The notes: generated by a model not told the origin, from the sequence alone. A stretch of DNA of 64,000 bases from Crossaster papposus (GCA_037893245.1 JBAIAA010001529.1:1-64000); one strand, 5' to 3'. Counted from the first letter of the stretch, positions 1-11,761 are shown. Numbers and translations: made by a program.

Positions 1-42
1 TGCATAAGAAATATGTAAAGGAAAGGAGTGTGCATAAGAAAT

Positions 43-78
43 AAACACATGATGTGGGAACAAGCCCTCCAGTTAAAT
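43..78 (+). repeat. 36-bp insert (type example), CTCCAG subtype
   Basis: This is the first of 41 clear copies of a 36-bp sequence sitting between AAGAAAT and ATGTAAAG of a monomer, making a 67-bp composite unit. It reads AAACACATGATG, then TGGGAACAAGCC, then CTC(C/G)AG, then TTAAAT. It contains the 11-bp inverted repeat CACAT-G-ATGTG and ends with AAAT, the same four bases that precede the insertion point. Twelve copies carry CTCCAG (for example 43, 744, 996, 1790, 2306, 9782, 10298) and 29 carry CTCGAG, an XhoI site. The TTA near its end supplies the minus-strand stop codon that breaks the otherwise open frames of the array. Function unknown. Confidence 0.95.
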
Positions 79-171
79 ATGTAAAGGGAAAGAAGTGTGC
101 ATAAGAAATATGCAAAGGGAAAGAAGTGTGCATAAGAAATATGTAAAGGGAAAGAAGTGTGCATAAGAAAT

Positions 172-207
172 AAACACATGATGTGGGAACAAGCCCTCGA
201 GTTAAAT
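172..207 (+). repeat. 36-bp insert (type example), CTCGAG (XhoI) subtype
   Basis: This is the commoner insert subtype, with a palindromic CTCGAG and its CpG in place of CTCCAG. It is inserted at exactly the same monomer position as the other subtype. Spacings between neighbouring inserts are 67 bp plus whole monomers (67, 98, 129, 160 and 253 bp, with occasional 30-bp units). This points to a single origin followed by co-amplification with the array rather than to many independent insertions. Sub-variants include TGTTGG (461, 1414, 2981, 3934), TGTCGG (2239, 4759), TGTGAG (5367) and TGTCGA (10231). Confidence 0.95.
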
Positions 208-953
208 ATGTAAAGGGAAAGAAGTGTGCATAAGAAATATGTAAAGGGAAAGAAGTGTGCATAAGAAATATGTAAAGGGAAAGAAGTGTGCATAAGAAAT
301 ATGTAAAGGGAAAGAAGTGTGCATAAGAAATAAACACATGATGTGGGAACAATCCCTCGAGTTAAATATGTAAAGGGAAAGAAGTGTGCATAAGAAATAT
401 GTAAAGGGAAAGAAGTGTGCATAAGAAATATGTAAAGGGAAAGAAGTGTGCATAAGAAATAAACACATGATGTTGGAACAAGCCCTCGAGTTAAATATGT
501 AAAGGGAAAGAAGTGTGCATAAGAAATATGTAAAGGGAAAGAAGTGTGCATAAGAAATATGTAAGGGGAAAGAAGTGTGCATAAGAAATATGTAAAGGGA
601 AAGAAGTGTGCATAAGAAATATGTAAAGGGAAAGAAGTGTGCATAAGAAATATGTAAAGGGAAAGAAGTGTGCATAAGAAATAATAAAGGGAAAGAAGTG
701 TGCATAAGAAATATGTAAAGGAAAAGAAGTGTGCATAAGAAATAAACACATGATGTGGGAACAAGCCCTCCAGTTAAATATGTAAAGGGAAAGAAGTGTG
801 CATAAGAAATATGTAAAGGGAAAGAAGTGTGCATAAGAAATATGTAAAGGGAAAGAAGTGTGCATAAGAAATATGTAAAGGGAAAGAAGTGTGCATAAGA
901 AATATGTAAAGGGAAAGAAGTGTGCATAAGAAATATGTAAAGGGAAAGAAGTG

Positions 954-1856
954 TGCATAAGAAATATGTAAAGGAAAGGAGTGTGCATAAGAAATAAACA
1001 CATGATGTGGGAACAAGCCCTCCAGTTAAATATGTAAAGGGAAAGAAGTGTGCATAAGAAATATGCAAAGGGAAAGAAGTGTGCATAAGAAATATGTAAA
1101 GGGAAAGAAGTGTGCATAAGAAATAAACACATGATGTGGGAACAAGCCCTCGAGTTAAATATGTAAAGGGAAAGAAGTGTGCATAAGAAATATGTAAAGG
1201 GAAAGAAGTGTGCATAAGAAATATGTAAAGGGAAAGAAGTGTGCATAAGAAATATGTAAAGGGAAAGAAGTGTGCATAAGAAATAAACACATGATGTGGG
1301 AACAATCCCTCGAGTTAAATATGTAAAGGGAAAGAAGTGTGCATAAGAAATATGTAAAGGGAAAGAAGTGTGCATAAGAAATATGTAAAGGGAAAGAAGT
1401 GTGCATAAGAAATAAACACATGATGTTGGAACAAGCCCTCGAGTTAAATATGTAAAGGGAAAGAAGTGTGCATAAGAAATATGTAAAGGGAAAGAAGTGT
1501 GCATAAGAAATATGTAAGGGGAAAGAAGTGTGCATAAGAAATATGTAAAGGGAAAGAAGTGTGCATAAGAAATATGTAAAGGGAAAGAAGTGTGCATAAG
1601 AAATATGTAAAGGGAAAGAAGTGTGCATAAGAAATATGTAAAGGGAAAGAAGTGTGCATAAGAAATATGTAAAGGTAAAGAAGTGTGCATAAGAAATATG
1701 TAAAGGGAAAGAAGTGTGCATAAGAAATAATAAAGGGAAAGAAGTGTGCATAAGAAATATGTAAAGGAAAAGAAGTGTGCATAAGAAATAAACACATGAT
1801 GTGGGAACAAGCCCTCCAGTTAAATATGTAAAGGGAAAGAAGTGTGCATAAGAAAT
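954..1856 (+). repeat. nested internal duplication inside the 2,520-bp HOR
   Basis: This stretch repeats positions 1-810 of the same HOR at an offset of 953 bp. The AATCCCTCGAG variant at 351 recurs at 1304, TGTTGG at 471 recurs at 1424, and GTAAGGGG at 561 recurs at 1514. From about 1545 the offset grows to 1,046 bp, because this copy carries three extra monomers (93 bp), one of them with the private change AAAGGTAAAG near 1673. The 2,520-bp unit was therefore itself built by an earlier, imperfect tandem duplication of about 950 bp before it was duplicated as a whole. The same nesting recurs at 3474-4376. Confidence 0.88.
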
Positions 1857-2520
1857 AAACACATGATGTGGGAACAAGCCCTCGAGTTAAATATGTAAAA
1901 GGAAAGAAGTGTGCATAAGAAATATGTAAAGGGAAAGAAGTGTGCATAAGAAATATGTAAAGGGAAAGAAGTGTGCATAAGAAATAAACACATGATGTGG
2001 GAACAAGCCCTCGAGTTAAATATGTAAAGGGAAAGAAGTGTGCATAAGAAATATGTAAAGGGAAAGAAGTGTGCATAATAAATATGTAAAGGGAAAGAAG
2101 TGTGCATAAGAAATATGTAAAGGAAAAGAAGTGTGCATAAGAAATATGTAAAGGGAAAGAAGTGTGCATAAGAAATATGTAAAGGGAAAGAAGTGTGCAT
2201 AAGAAATATGTAAAGGGAAAGAAGTGTGCATAAGAAATAAACACATGATGTCGGAACAAGCCCTCGAGTTAAATATGTAAAGGGAAAGAAGTGAGCATAA
2301 GAAATAAACACATGATGTGGGAACAAGCCCTCCAGTTAAATATGTAAAGGGAAAGAAGTGTGCATAAGAAATATGTAAAGGGAAAGAAGTGTGCATAAGA
2401 AATATGTAAAGGGAAACAAGTGTGCATAAGAAATAAACACATGATGTGGGAACAAGCCCTCGAGTTAAATATGTAAAGGGAAAGAAGTGTGCATAAGAAA
2501 TATGTAAAGGGAAAGAAGTG

Positions 2521-5052
2521 TGCATACGAAATATGTAAAGGAAAGGAGTGTGCATAAGAAATAAACACATGATGTGGGAACAAGCCCTCCAGTTAAATAT
2601 GTAAAGGGAAAGAAGTGTGCATAAGAAATATGCAAAGGGAAAGAAGTGTGCATAAGAAATATGTAAAGGGAAAGAAGTGTGCATAAGAAATAAACACATG
2701 ATGTGGGAACAAGCCCTCGAGTTAAATATGTAAAGGGAAAGAAGTGTGCATAAGAAATATGTAAAGGGAAAGAAGTGTGCATAAGAAATATGTAAAGGGA
2801 AAGAAGTGTGCATAAGAAATATGTAAAGGGAAAGAAGTGTGCATAAGAAATAAACACATGATGTGGGAACAATCCCTCGAGTTAAATATGTAAAGGGAAA
2901 GAAGTGTGCATAAGAAATATGTAAAGGGAAAGAAGTGTGCATAAGAAATATGTAAAGGGAAAGAAGTGTGCATAAGAAATAAACACATGATGTTGGAACA
3001 AGCCCTCGAGTTAAATATGTAAAGGGAAAGAAGTGTGCATAAGAAATATGTAAAGGGAAAGAAGTGTGCATAAGAAATATGTAAGGGGAAAGAAGTGTGC
3101 ATAAGAAATATGTAAAGGGAAAGAAGTGTGCATAAGAAATATGTAAAGGGAAAGAAGTGTGCATAAGAAATATGTAAAGGGAAAGAAGTGTGCATAAGAA
3201 ATAATAAAGGGAAAGAAGTGTGCATAAGAAATATGTAAAGGAAAAGAAGTGTGCATAAGAAATAAACACATGATGTGGGAACAAGCCCTCCAGTTAAATA
3301 TGTAAAGGGAAAGAAGTGTGCATAAGAAATATGTAAAGGGAAAGAAGTGTGCATAAGAAATATGTAAAGGGAAAGAAGTGTGCATAAGAAATATGTAAAG
3401 GGAAAGAAGTGTGCATAAGAAATATGTAAAGGGAAAGAAGTGTGCATAAGAAATATGTAAAGGGAAAGAAGTGTGCATAAGAAATATGTAAAGGAAAGGA
3501 GTGTGCATAAGAAATAAACACATGATGTGGGAACAAGCCCTCCAGTTAAATATGTAAAGGGAAAGAAGTGTGCATAAGAAATATGCAAAGGGAAAGAAGT
3601 GTGCATAAGAAATATGTAAAGGGAAAGAAGTGTGCATAAGAAATAAACACATGATGTGGGAACAAGCCCTCGAGTTAAATATGTAAAGGGAAAGAAGTGT
3701 GCATAAGAAATATGTAAAGGGAAAGAAGTGTGCATAAGAAATATGTAAAGGGAAAGAAGTGTGCATAAGAAATATGTAAAGGGAAAGAAGTGTGCATAAG
3801 AAATAAACACATGATGTGGGAACAATCCCTCGAGTTAAATATGTAAAGGGAAAGAAGTGTGCATAAGAAATATGTAAAGGGAAAGAAGTGTGCATAAGAA
3901 ATATGTAAAGGGAAAGAAGTGTGCATAAGAAATAAACACATGATGTTGGAACAAGCCCTCGAGTTAAATATGTAAAGGGAAAGAAGTGTGCATAAGAAAT
4001 ATGTAAAGGGAAAGAAGTGTGCATAAGAAATATGTAAGGGGAAAGAAGTGTGCATAAGAAATATGTAAAGGGAAAGAAGTGTGCATAAGAAATATGTAAA
4101 GGGAAAGAAGTGTGCATAAGAAATATGTAAAGGGAAAGAAGTGTGCATAAGAAATATGTAAAGGGAAAGAAGTGTGCATAAGAAATATGTAAAGGTAAAG
4201 AAGTGTGCATAAGAAATATGTAAAGGGAAAGAAGTGTGCATAAGAAATAATAAAGGGAAAGAAGTGTGCATAAGAAATATGTAAAGGAAAAGAAGTGTGC
4301 ATAAGAAATAAACACATGATGTGGGAACAAGCCCTCCAGTTAAATATGTAAAGGGAAAGAAGTGTGCATAAGAAATAAACACATGATGTGGGAACAAGCC
4401 CTCGAGTTAAATATGTAAAAGGAAAGAAGTGTGCATAAGAAATATGTAAAGGGAAAGAAGTGTGCATAAGAAATATGTAAAGGGAAAGAAGTGTGCATAA
4501 GAAATAAACACATGATGTGGGAACAAGCCCTCGAGTTAAATATGTAAAGGGAAAGAAGTGTGCATAAGAAATATGTAAAGGGAAAGAAGTGTGCATAATA
4601 AATATGTAAAGGGAAAGAAGTGTGCATAAGAAATATGTAAAGGAAAAGAAGTGTGCATAAGAAATATGTAAAGGGAAAGAAGTGTGCATAAGAAATATGT
4701 AAAGGGAAAGAAGTGTGCATAAGAAATATGTAAAGGGAAAGAAGTGTGCATAAGAAATAAACACATGATGTCGGAACAAGCCCTCGAGTTAAATATGTAA
4801 AGGGAAAGAAGTGAGCATAAGAAATAAACACATGATGTGGGAACAAGCCCTCCAGTTAAATATGTAAAGGGAAAGAAGTGTGCATAAGAAATATGTAAAG
4901 GGAAAGAAGTGTGCATAAGAAATATGTAAAGGGAAACAAGTGTGCATAAGAAATAAACACATGATGTGGGAACAAGCCCTCGAGTTAAATATGTAAAGGG
5001 AAAGAAGTGTGCATAAGAAATATGTAAAGGGAAAGAAGTGTGCATACGAAAT
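2521..5052 (+). repeat. 2,520-bp higher-order repeat, copy 2
   Basis: Near-identical second copy of the HOR, again with 15 inserts, beginning at 2563, 2692, 2852, 2981, 3264, 3516, 3645, 3805, 3934, 4310, 4377, 4506, 4759, 4826 and 4955. All private variants of copy 1 recur at +2,520 bp. The match to copy 1 runs up to the CATACG monomer at about 5045 and then breaks: an insert follows immediately at 5053, where copy 2 itself had continued with plain monomers. The near-identity implies a recent duplication or ongoing homogenisation. Confidence 0.93.
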
Positions 5053-5402
5053 AAACACATGATGTGGGAACAAGCCCTCGAGTTAAATATGTAAAGGGAA
5101 AGAAGTGTGCATAAGAAATATGTAAAGGGAAAGAAGTGTGCATAAGAAATATGTAAAGGGAAAGAAGTGTGCATAAGAAATAATAAAGGGAAAGAAGTGT
5201 GCATAAGAAATATGTAAAGGGAAAGAAGTGTGCATAAGAAATATGTAAAGGGAAAGAAGTGTGCATAAGAAATATGTAAAGGGAAAGAAGTGTGCATAAG
5301 AAATATGTAAAGGGAAAGAAGTGTGCATAAGAAATATGTAAAGGGAAAGAAGTGTGCATAAGAAATAAACACATGATGTGAGAACAAGCCCTCGAGTTAA
5401 AT
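5053..5402 (+). repeat. junction segment with two inserts at the end of the HOR block
   Basis: Two CTCGAG inserts (5053-5088 and 5367-5402) are separated by plain monomers that include one 30-bp AATAATAAAG unit near 5181. The arrangement resembles the end of cluster D (10427-10899), where inserts also flank AATAATAAAG units. This segment is where the insert-bearing HOR gives way to insert-free monomers. The second insert carries the private change TGTGAGAAC. Confidence 0.85.
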
Positions 5403-8400
5403 ATGTAAAGGGAAAGAAGTGTGCAAAAGAAATATGTAAAGGGAAAGAAGTGTGCATAAGAAATATGTAAAGGGAAAGAAGTGTGCATAAGAAATATGTA
5501 AAGGGAAAGAAGTGTGCATAAGAAATATGTAAAGGGAAAGAAGTGTGCATAAGAAATATGTAAAGGGAAAGAAGTGTGCATAAGAAATATGTAAAGGGAA
5601 AGAAGTGTGCATAAGAAATATGTAAAGGGAAAGAAGTGTGCATAAGAAATATGTAAAGGGAAAGAAGTGTGCATAAGAAATATGTAAAGGGAAAGAAGTG
5701 TGCATAAGAAATATGTAAAGGGAAAGAAGTGTGCATAAGAAATATGTAAAGGGAAAGAAGTGTGCATAAGAAATATGTAAAGGGAAAGAAGTGTGCATAA
5801 GAAATATGTAAAGGGAAAGAAGTGTGCATAAGAAATATGTAAAGGGAAAGAAGTGTGCATAAGAAATATGTAAAGGGAAAGAAGTGTGCATAAGAAATAT
5901 GTAAAGGGAAAGAAGTGTGCATAAGAAATATGTAAAGGGAAAGAAGTGTGCATAAGAAATATGTAAAGGGAAAGAAGTGTGCATAAGAAATATGTAAAGG
6001 GAAAGAAGTGTGCATAAGAAATATGTAAAGGGAAAGAAGTTTGCATAAGAAATATGTAAAGGGAAAGAAGTGTGCATAATAAATATGTAAAGGGAAATAA
6101 GTGTGCATAAGAAATATGTAAAGGGAAATAAGTGTGCATAAGAAATATGTAAAGGGAAAGAAGTGTGCATAAGAAATATGTAAAGGGAAAGAAGTGTGCA
6201 TAAGAAATATGTAAAGGGAAAGAAGTGTGCATAAGAAATATGTAAAGGGAAAGAAGTGTGCATAAGAAATATGTAAAGGGAAAGAAGTGTGCATAAGAAA
6301 TATGTAAAGGGAAAGAAGTGTGCATAAGAAATATGTAAAGGGAAAGAAGTGTGCATAAGAAATATGTAAAGGGAAAGAAGTGTGCATAAGAAATATGTAA
6401 AGGGAAAGAAGTGTGCATAAGAAATATGTAAAGGGAAAGAAGTGTGCATAAGAAATATGTAAATGGAAAGAAGTGTACATAAGAAATATGTAAAGGGAAA
6501 GAAGTGTGCATAAGAAATATGTAAAGGGAAAGAAGTGTGCATAAGAAATATGTAAAGGGAAAGAAGTGTGCATAAGAAATATGTAAAGGAAAGAAGTGTG
6601 CATAAGAAATATGTAAAGGGAAAGAAGTGTGCATAAGAAATATGTAAAGGGAAAGAAGTGTGCATAAGAAATATGTAAAGGGAAAGAAGTGTGCATAAGA
6701 AATATGTAAAGGGAAAGAAGTGTGCATAAGAAATATGTAAAGGGAAAGAAGTGTGCATAAGAAATATGTAAAGGGAAAGAAGTGTGCATAAGAAATATGT
6801 AAAGGGAAAGAAGTGTGCATAAGAAATATGTAAAGGGAAAGAAGTGTGCATAAGAAATATGTAAAGGGAAAGAAGTGTGCATAAGAAATATGTAAAGGGA
6901 AAGAAGTGTGCATAAGAAATATGTAAAGGGAAAGAAGTGTGCATAAGAAATATGTAAAGGGAAAGAAGTGTGCATAAGAAATATGTAAAGGGAAAGAAGT
7001 GTGCATAAGAAATATGTAAAGGGAAAGGAGTGTGCGTAAGAAATATGTAAAGGGAAAGAAGTGTGCATAAGAAATATGTAAAGGGAAAGAAGTGTGCATA
7101 AGAAATATGTAAAGGGAAAGAAGTGTGCATAAGAAATATGTAAAGGGTAAGAAGTGTGCATAAGAAATATGTAAAGGGAAAGAAGTGTGCATAAGAAATA
7201 TGTAAAGGGAAAGAAGTGTGCATAGGAAATATGTAAAGGGAAAGAAGTGTGCATAAGAAATATGTAAAGGGAAAGAAGTGTGCATATGAAATATGTAAAG
7301 GGAAAGAAGTTTGCATAAGAAATATGTAAAGGGAAAGAAGTGTGCATAATAAATATGTAAAGGGAAAGAAGTGTGCATAAGAAATATGTAAAGGGAAATA
7401 AGTGTGCATAAGAAATATGTAAAGGGAAAGAAGTGTGCATAAGAAATATGTAAAGGGAAAGAAGTGTGCATAAGAAATATGTAAAGGGAAAGAAGTGTGC
7501 ATAAGAAATATGTAAAGGGAAAGAAGTGTGCATAAGAAATATGTAAAGGGAAAGAAGTGTGCATAAGAAATATGTAAAGGGAAAGAAGTGTGCATAAGAA
7601 ATATGTAAAGGGAAAGAAGTGTGCATAAGAAATATGTAAAGGGAAAGAAGTGTGCATAAGAAATATGTAAAGGGAAAGAAGTGTGCATAAGAAATATGTA
7701 AATGGAAAGAAGTGTGCATAAGAAATATGTAAAGGGAAAGAAGTGTGCATAAGGAATATGTAAAGGGAAAGAAGTGTGCATAAGAAATATGTAAAGGGAA
7801 AGAAGTGTGCATAAGAAATATGTAAAGGGAAAGAAGTGTGCATAAGAAATATGTAAAGGGAAAGAAGTGTGCATAAGAAATATGTAAAGGGAAAGAAGTG
7901 TGCATAAGAAATATGTAAAGGGAAAGAAGTGTGCATAAGAAATATGTAAATGGAAAGAAGTGTGCATAAGAAATATGTAAAGGGAAAGAAGTGTGCATAA
8001 GGAATATGTAAAGGGAAAGAAGTGTGCATAAGAAATATGTAAAGGGAAAGAAGTGTGCATAAGAAATATGTAAAGGGAAAGAAGTGTGCATAAGAAATAT
8101 GTAAAGGGAAAGAAGTGTGCATAAGAAATATGTAAAGGGAAAGAAGTGTGCATAAGAAATATGTAAAGGGAAAGAAGTGTGCATAAGAAATATGTAAAGG
8201 GAAAGAAGTGTGCATAAGAAATATGTAAAGGGAAAGAAGTGTGCATAAGAAATATGTAAAGGGAAAGAAGTGTGCATAAGAAATATGTAAAGGGAAAGAA
8301 GTGTGCATAAGAAATATGTAAAGGGAAAGAAGTGTGCATACGAAATATGTAAAGGGAAAGAAGTGTGCATAAGAAATATGTAAAGGGAAAGAAGTGTGCA

Positions 8401-9338
8401 TAAGAAATATGTAAAGGGAAAGAAGTGTGCATAAGAAATATGTAAAGGGAAAGAAGTGTGCATAAGAAATATGTAAAGGGAAAGAAGTGTGCATAAGAAA
8501 TATGTAAAGGGAAAGAAGTGTGCATAAGAAATATGTAAAGGGAAAGAAGTGTGCATAAGAAATATGTAAAGGGAAAGAAGTGTGCATAAGAAATATGTAA
8601 AGGGAAAGAAGTGTGCATAAGAAATATGTAAAGGGAAAGAAGTGTGCATAAGAAATATGTAAAGGGAAAGAAGTGTGCATAAGAAATATGGAAAGGGAAA
8701 GAAGTGTGCATAAGAAATATGTAAAGGGAAAGAAGTGTGCATAAGAAATATGTAAAGGGAAAGAAGTGTGCATAAGAAATATGTAAAGGGAAAGAAGTGT
8801 GCATAAGAAATATGTAAAGGGAAAGGAGTGTGCATAAGAAATATGTAAAGGGAAAGAAGTGTGCATAAGAAATATGTAAAGGGAAAGAAGTGTGCATAAG
8901 AAATATGTAAAGGGAAAGAAGTGTGCATAAGAAATATGTAAAGGGTAAGAAGTGTGCATAAGAAATATGTAAAGGGAAAGAAGTGTGCATAAGAAATATG
9001 TAAAGGGAAAGAAGTGTGCATAAGAAATATGTAAAGGGAAAGAAGTGTGCATAAGAAATATGTAAAGGGAAAGAAGTGTGCATAAGAAATATGTAAAGGG
9101 AAAGAAGTGTGCATAAGAAATATGTAAAGGGAAAGAAGTGTGCATAAGAAATATGTAAAGGGAAAGAAGTGTGCATAAGAAATATGTAAAGGGAAAGGAG
9201 TGTGCATAAGAAATATGTAAAGGGAAAGAAGTGTGCATAAGAAAAATGTAAAGGGAAAGAAGTGTGCATAAGAAATATGTAAAGGGAAAGAAGTGTGCAT
9301 AAGAAATATGTAAAGGGAAAGAAGTGTGCATAAGAAAT
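5403..9338 (+). repeat. insert-free 31-bp monomer block with a ~1,270-bp duplication
   Basis: About 127 monomers without inserts. Point variants show internal duplication: GTTTGCAT at 6040 recurs at 7310; the neighbouring GCATAATAAATATG monomer (near 6073) and the GGGAAATAAG monomer (near 6124) recur 1,270 bp later (41 monomers, one of them 30 bp). AAATGG at 6464 and 7703 shows an offset of 1,239 bp, one monomer less. GGGTAAG at 7146 recurs at +1,798 bp, as does GGGAAAGGAG at 7021. No other sequence is present. Confidence 0.87.
7690..8010 (+). repeat. local 8-monomer (248-bp) duplication
   Basis: The variant AAATGG at 7703 and the variant CATAAGGAATATG at 7751 both recur exactly 248 bp (8 x 31) downstream, at 7951 and 7999. 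This is a short unequal-exchange product lying inside the larger 1.2-1.3-kb duplication. Confidence 0.85.
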
Positions 9339-10899
9339 AAACACATGATGTGGGAACAAGCTCTCGAGTTAAATATGTAAAGGGAAAGAAGTGTGCATAA
9401 GAAATATGTAAAGGGAAAGAAGTGTGCATAATAAATATGTAAAGGGAAAGAAGTGTGCATAAGAAATAAACACATGATGTGGGAACAAGCCCTCGAGTTA
9501 AATATGTAAAGGGAAAGAAGTGTGCATAAGAAATATGTAAAGGGAAAGAAGTGTGCATAAGAAATATGTAAGGGGAAAGAAGTGTGCATAAGAAATATGT
9601 AAAGGGAAAGAAGTGTGCATAAGAAATATGTAAAGGGAAAGAAGTGTGCATAAGAAATATGTAAAGGGAAAGAAGTGTGCATAAGAAATATGTAAAGGGA
9701 AAGAAGTGTGCATAAGAAATAATAAAGGGAAAGAAGTGTGCATAAGAAATATGTAAAGGAAAAGAAGTGTGCATACGAAATAAACACATGATGTGGGAAC
9801 AAGCCCTCCAGTTAAATATGTAAAGGGAAAGAAGTGTGCATAAGAAATAAACACATGATGTGGGAACAAGCCCTCGAGTTAAATATGTAAAGGGAAAGAA
9901 GTGTGCATAAGAAATATGTAAAGGGAAAGAAGTGTGCATAAGAAATATGTAAAGGGAAAGAAGTGTGCATAAGAAATAAACACATGATGTGGGAACAAGC
10001 CCTCGAGTTAAATATGTAAAGGGAAAGAAGTGTGCATAAGAAATATGTAAAGGGAAAGAAGTGTGCATAATAAATATGTAAAGGGAAAGAAGTGTGCATA
10101 AGAAATATGTAAAGGAAAAGAAGTGTGCATAAGAAATATGTAAAGGGAAAGAAGTGTGCATAAGAAATATGTAAAGGGAAAGAAGTGTGCATAATAAATA
10201 TGTAAAGGGAAAGAAGTGTGCATAAGAAATAAACACATGATGTCGAAACAAGCCCTCGAGTTAAATATGTAAAGGGAAAGAAGTGAGCATAAGAAATAAA
10301 CACATGATGTGGGAACAAGCCCTCCAGTTAAATATGTAAAGGGAAAGAAGTGTGCATAAGAAATATGTAAAGGGAAAGAAGTGTGCATAAGAAATATGTA
10401 AAGGGAAAGAAGTGTGCATAAGAAATAAACACATGATGTGGGAACAAGCCCTCGAGTTAAATATGTAAAGGGAAAGAAGTGTGCATAAGAAATATGTAAA
10501 GGGAAAGAAGTGTGCATAAGAAATATGTAAAGGGAAAGAAGTGTGCATAAGAAATATGTAAAGGGAAAGAAGTGTGCATAAGAAATAATAAAGGGAAAGA
10601 AGTGTGCATAAGAAATATGTAAAGGGAAAGAAGTGTGCATAAGAAATAATAAAGGGAAAGAAGTGTGCATAAGAAATATGTAAAGGGAAAGAAGTGTGCA
10701 TAAGAAATATGTAAAGGGAAAGAAGTGTGCATAAGAAATATGTAAAGGGAAAGAAGTGTGCATAAGAAATATGTAAAGGGAAAGAAGTGTGCATAAGAAA
10801 TATGTAAAGGGAAAGAAGTGTGCATAAGAAATATGTAAAGGGAAAGAAGTGTGCATAAGAAATAAACACATGATGTGGGAACAAGCCCTCGAGTTAAAT
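9339..10899 (+). repeat. insert-bearing cluster D, third partial copy of the 2,520-bp HOR
   Basis: Nine inserts begin at 9339, 9468, 9782, 9849, 9978, 10231, 10298, 10427 and 10864. The spacing series 129, 314, 67, 129, 253, 67, 129 matches the series 129, 376, 67, 129, 253, 67, 129 of positions 1285-2470, except that two monomers are missing in the second interval. The GTAAGGGG monomer (9568 against 1514) and the AATAATAAAG monomer (near 9719 against 1727) are also shared. From about 10463 on, the match ends and two AATAATAAAG units (near 10585 and 10648) precede the last insert. It is more diverged from the two tandem copies than they are from each other. Confidence 0.88.
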
Positions 10900-11761
10900 A
10901 TGTAAAGGGAAAGAAGTGTGCATAAGAAATATGTAAAGGGAAAGAAGTGTGCATAAGAAATATGTAAAGGGAAAGAAGTGTGCATAAGAAATATGTAAAG
11001 GGAAAGAAGTGTGCATAAGAAATATGTAAAGGGAAAGAAGTGTGCATAAGAAATATGTAAAGGGAAAGAAGTGTGCATAAGAAATATGTAAAGGGAAAGA
11101 AGTGTGCATAAGGAAATATGTAAAGGGAAAGAAGTGTGCATAAGAAATATGTAAAGGGAAAGAAGTGTGCATACGAAATATGTAAAGGGAAAGAAGTGTG
11201 CATAAGAAATATGTAAAGGGAAAGAAGTGTGCATAAGAAATATGTAAAGGGAAAGAAGTGTGCATAAGAAATATGTAAAGGGAAAGAAGTGTGCATAAGA
11301 AATATGTAAAGGGAAAGAAGTGTGCATAAGAAATATGTAAAGGGAAAGAAGTGTGCATAAGAAATATGTAAAGGGAAAGAAGTGTGCATAAGAAATATGT
11401 AAAGGGAAAGAAGTGTGCATAAGAAATATGTAAAGGGAAATAAGTGTGCATAAGAAATATGTAAAGGGAAAGAAGTGTGCATAAGAAATATGTAAAGGGA
11501 AAGAAGTGTGCATAAGAAATATGTAAAGGGAAAGAAGTGTGCATAAGAAATATGTAAAGGGAAAGAAGTGTGCATAAGAAATATGTAAAGGGAAAGAAGT
11601 GTGCATAAGAAATATGTAAAGGGAAAGAAGTGTGCATAAGAAATATGTAAAGGGAAAGAAGTGTGCATAAGAAATATGTAAAGGGAAAGAAGTGTGCATA
11701 AGAAATATGTAAAGGGAAAGAAGTGTGCATAAGAAATATGTAAAGGGAAAGAAGTGTGCAT

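Larger units (their letters stand above)
1..2520 (+). repeat. 2,520-bp higher-order repeat, copy 1
   Basis: This segment is repeated almost base for base 2,520 bp downstream. It consists of 31-bp monomers plus 15 copies of a 36-bp insert, which begin at 43, 172, 332, 461, 744, 996, 1125, 1285, 1414, 1790, 1857, 1986, 2239, 2306 and 2435. Private variants fix the register: AATCCCTCGAG at 351, TGTTGG at 471, GTAAGGGG near 561, a 30-bp AATAATAAAG monomer near 681, and GTGAGCAT near 2291. The only difference I noticed from copy 2 is CATAAG here against CATACG there at the first monomer. The copy boundary is arbitrary because the window begins inside the array. Confidence 0.93.

Noticed and set aside
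43-78. 36-bp insert as a mobile element
   Set aside because: It is too short, has no terminal inverted repeats or coding capacity, and always occupies the identical monomer position, which fits one founding event followed by array amplification.
43-207. CENP-B box in the 36-bp insert
   Set aside because: The insert has CTCGAG and TGGGAAC but not the TTCG...CGGG core arrangement, and no monomer has one either. Centromere identity cannot be claimed from sequence.
1-10899. CRISPR array (36-bp sequence regularly interspersed with ~31-bp units)
   Set aside because: The 31-bp 'spacers' are all the same sequence, the 36-bp element occurs at irregular multiples, and no cas genes are present. The pattern is a composite satellite.
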